DNA of 6,482 bases from assembly GCA_002256535.1 (NCBI GenBank), contig NMUJ01000050.1, positions 1 to 6,482 of the forward strand. Reading direction: 5' to 3'. The position numbers and the translations under genes were made by a program. Source of the DNA: Caldifarciminota bacterium 4484_18. Lineage in GTDB: Bacteria; Hydrothermota; UBA3073; NMUJ01. Below the pieces are notes generated by a model. The model saw only the letters and a list, made by a program, of their open reading frames with translations, had not been told where the DNA came from and searched no databases. Shown in pieces: positions 6,099 through 6,482 of the stretch (within the stretch, counting starts at the first letter, position 1; each line of letters starts with the position of its first letter).

Positions 6099-6416
6099 AT
6101 GATGGAGGATAAAATCAAGAACATCATAATGGCAGTCCTCTCTGAATTTGGATTATCTGCACAAAAAGTTATCCTCTTTGGTTCCCGTGCAAGAGGGGAT
6201 CATTCTCAAAAAAGTGATTGGGATATTCTTATTATACTGGATAAGGCGCTTGCCCAAGAAACCGTAAGGCTCATTTCAAGAAGAATAAGGGAAAATTTAG
6301 CCATGGCTTTAATTCCTTGCGATGTACTTGTTCGAACACCAGCGCAGGTTGAAAAATTCAAGCAGTATGTTCATTCCGTGATCAAAAATGCCCTGAAAGA
6401 AGGAAAAGAGTTATGA
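6099..6416 (+). CDS. Minimal nucleotidyltransferase (MNT), module 2
   Basis: This is a 105-residue paralogue of the first MNT protein. The signature GSRARGDHSQKSDWD is intact (Gly28-Ser29, Asp40, Asp42), and Asp75 in IPCDVLV supplies the third acidic position. The start was set at the first of two adjacent ATGs (6099, 6102). The frame runs upstream to a TTG at 6057, but that lies inside the promoter spacer. ATG 6099 also keeps the same promoter-to-start distance (about 28 bases) as module 1. Outside the catalytic block the two copies differ clearly (DKALAQETVRLIS versus DDELDREKKREIT), so the duplication is old or the modules were acquired separately. The stop overlaps the start of the HEPN gene (ATGA). 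That partner is damaged, so this MNT may be an orphan that could only act on another HEPN, for example that of module 1. This last point is inference. Confidence 0.92.
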   Translation: MMEDKIKNIIMAVLSEFGLSAQKVILFGSRARGDHSQKSDWDILIILDKALAQETVRLISRRIRENLAMALIPCDVLVRTPAQVEKFKQYVHSVIKNALKEGKEL

Positions 6417-6482
6417 ACGAAGAGGCAAGGAATTGAAAGCATATCTTGTCTTTTATGGGATTGAATTTCCCAGAACGCACAA
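6413..6482 (+). pseudogene. HEPN gene, module 2: internally deleted, frameshifted and cut by window edge
   Basis: The ATG at 6413 overlaps the MNT stop exactly as in module 1, but its frame encodes only MNEEARN before TGA at 6434-6436. From 6427 another frame reads KELKAYLVFYGIEFPRTH to the window end. It aligns with the first HEPN's EKYLKAYLIFNGKEVRKTH, residues about 43-61. By that comparison roughly 35-40 codons between the initial five and this helix are missing, including the first helix and the FHAQQ block. The lesion therefore lies at about 6425-6430. The rest of the gene is outside the window. Confidence 0.8.

Noticed and set aside
1..6482. CRISPR array, transposase, integrase, tRNA or rRNA
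   Set aside because: No regularly spaced repeats, no DDE/DEDD or recombinase motifs, and no cloverleaf or rRNA signature were recognised on either strand.

Overview
The window joins two different kinds of DNA. Positions 1 to about 4893 are a tightly packed, plus-strand block of housekeeping and envelope genes. Positions from about 4894 to the end (6482) are a visibly AT-richer accessory stretch of minimal nucleotidyltransferase (MNT) and HEPN genes with gene debris between and after them. IspF (MEP isoprenoid pathway), an O-antigen-ligase-like protein and sigma70-type promoters point to a bacterium. The AsnRS ends in RIYP, and the HEPN/MNT pairs are of a kind common in thermophiles, archaea and candidate-phylum bacteria. 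I therefore favour a deep-branching, possibly thermophilic or uncultivated bacterium, but I cannot name the phylum from the sequence.

Housekeeping block: a 5'-truncated D-2-hydroxyacid dehydrogenase (1-693), asparaginyl-tRNA synthetase (690-1988), PurQ, the glutaminase subunit of FGAM synthase (1988-2740), IspF (2737-3216), a broken O-antigen ligase/polymerase-like membrane protein gene (3209-4152), a TIGR00725-type Rossmann/SLOG protein (4169-4612) and acylphosphatase (4612-4893). Apart from the junction after the broken gene, start and stop codons overlap by 1 to 8 bases, so this looks like one translationally coupled transcript. The products serve unrelated pathways (amino acid or organic acid metabolism, translation, purine, isoprenoid, envelope). 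It is therefore a packing operon of a compact genome rather than a dedicated pathway.

Accessory stretch: an intact MNT-HEPN pair (5063-5404 and 5401-5808, ATGA overlap) is followed by a decayed ADP-ribosylglycohydrolase 5' fragment (5841 to about 6030). Next comes a second MNT gene (6099-6416) whose HEPN partner (from 6413) has lost an internal segment and changed frame. A near-identical promoter block of about 38 bp (TTGACC-16 bp-TATATA) precedes both MNT genes at almost the same distance from the start codon. The modules therefore look like duplicated or repeatedly acquired toxin-antitoxin-like cassettes carrying their own promoter.

Three genes in the window are broken: the O-antigen ligase, the ADP-ribosylglycohydrolase and the second HEPN. 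Two of them carry the same kind of lesion, an internal deletion with frameshift and both flanks still recognisable. No tRNA, rRNA, CRISPR array, transposase or clear rho-independent terminator was seen.
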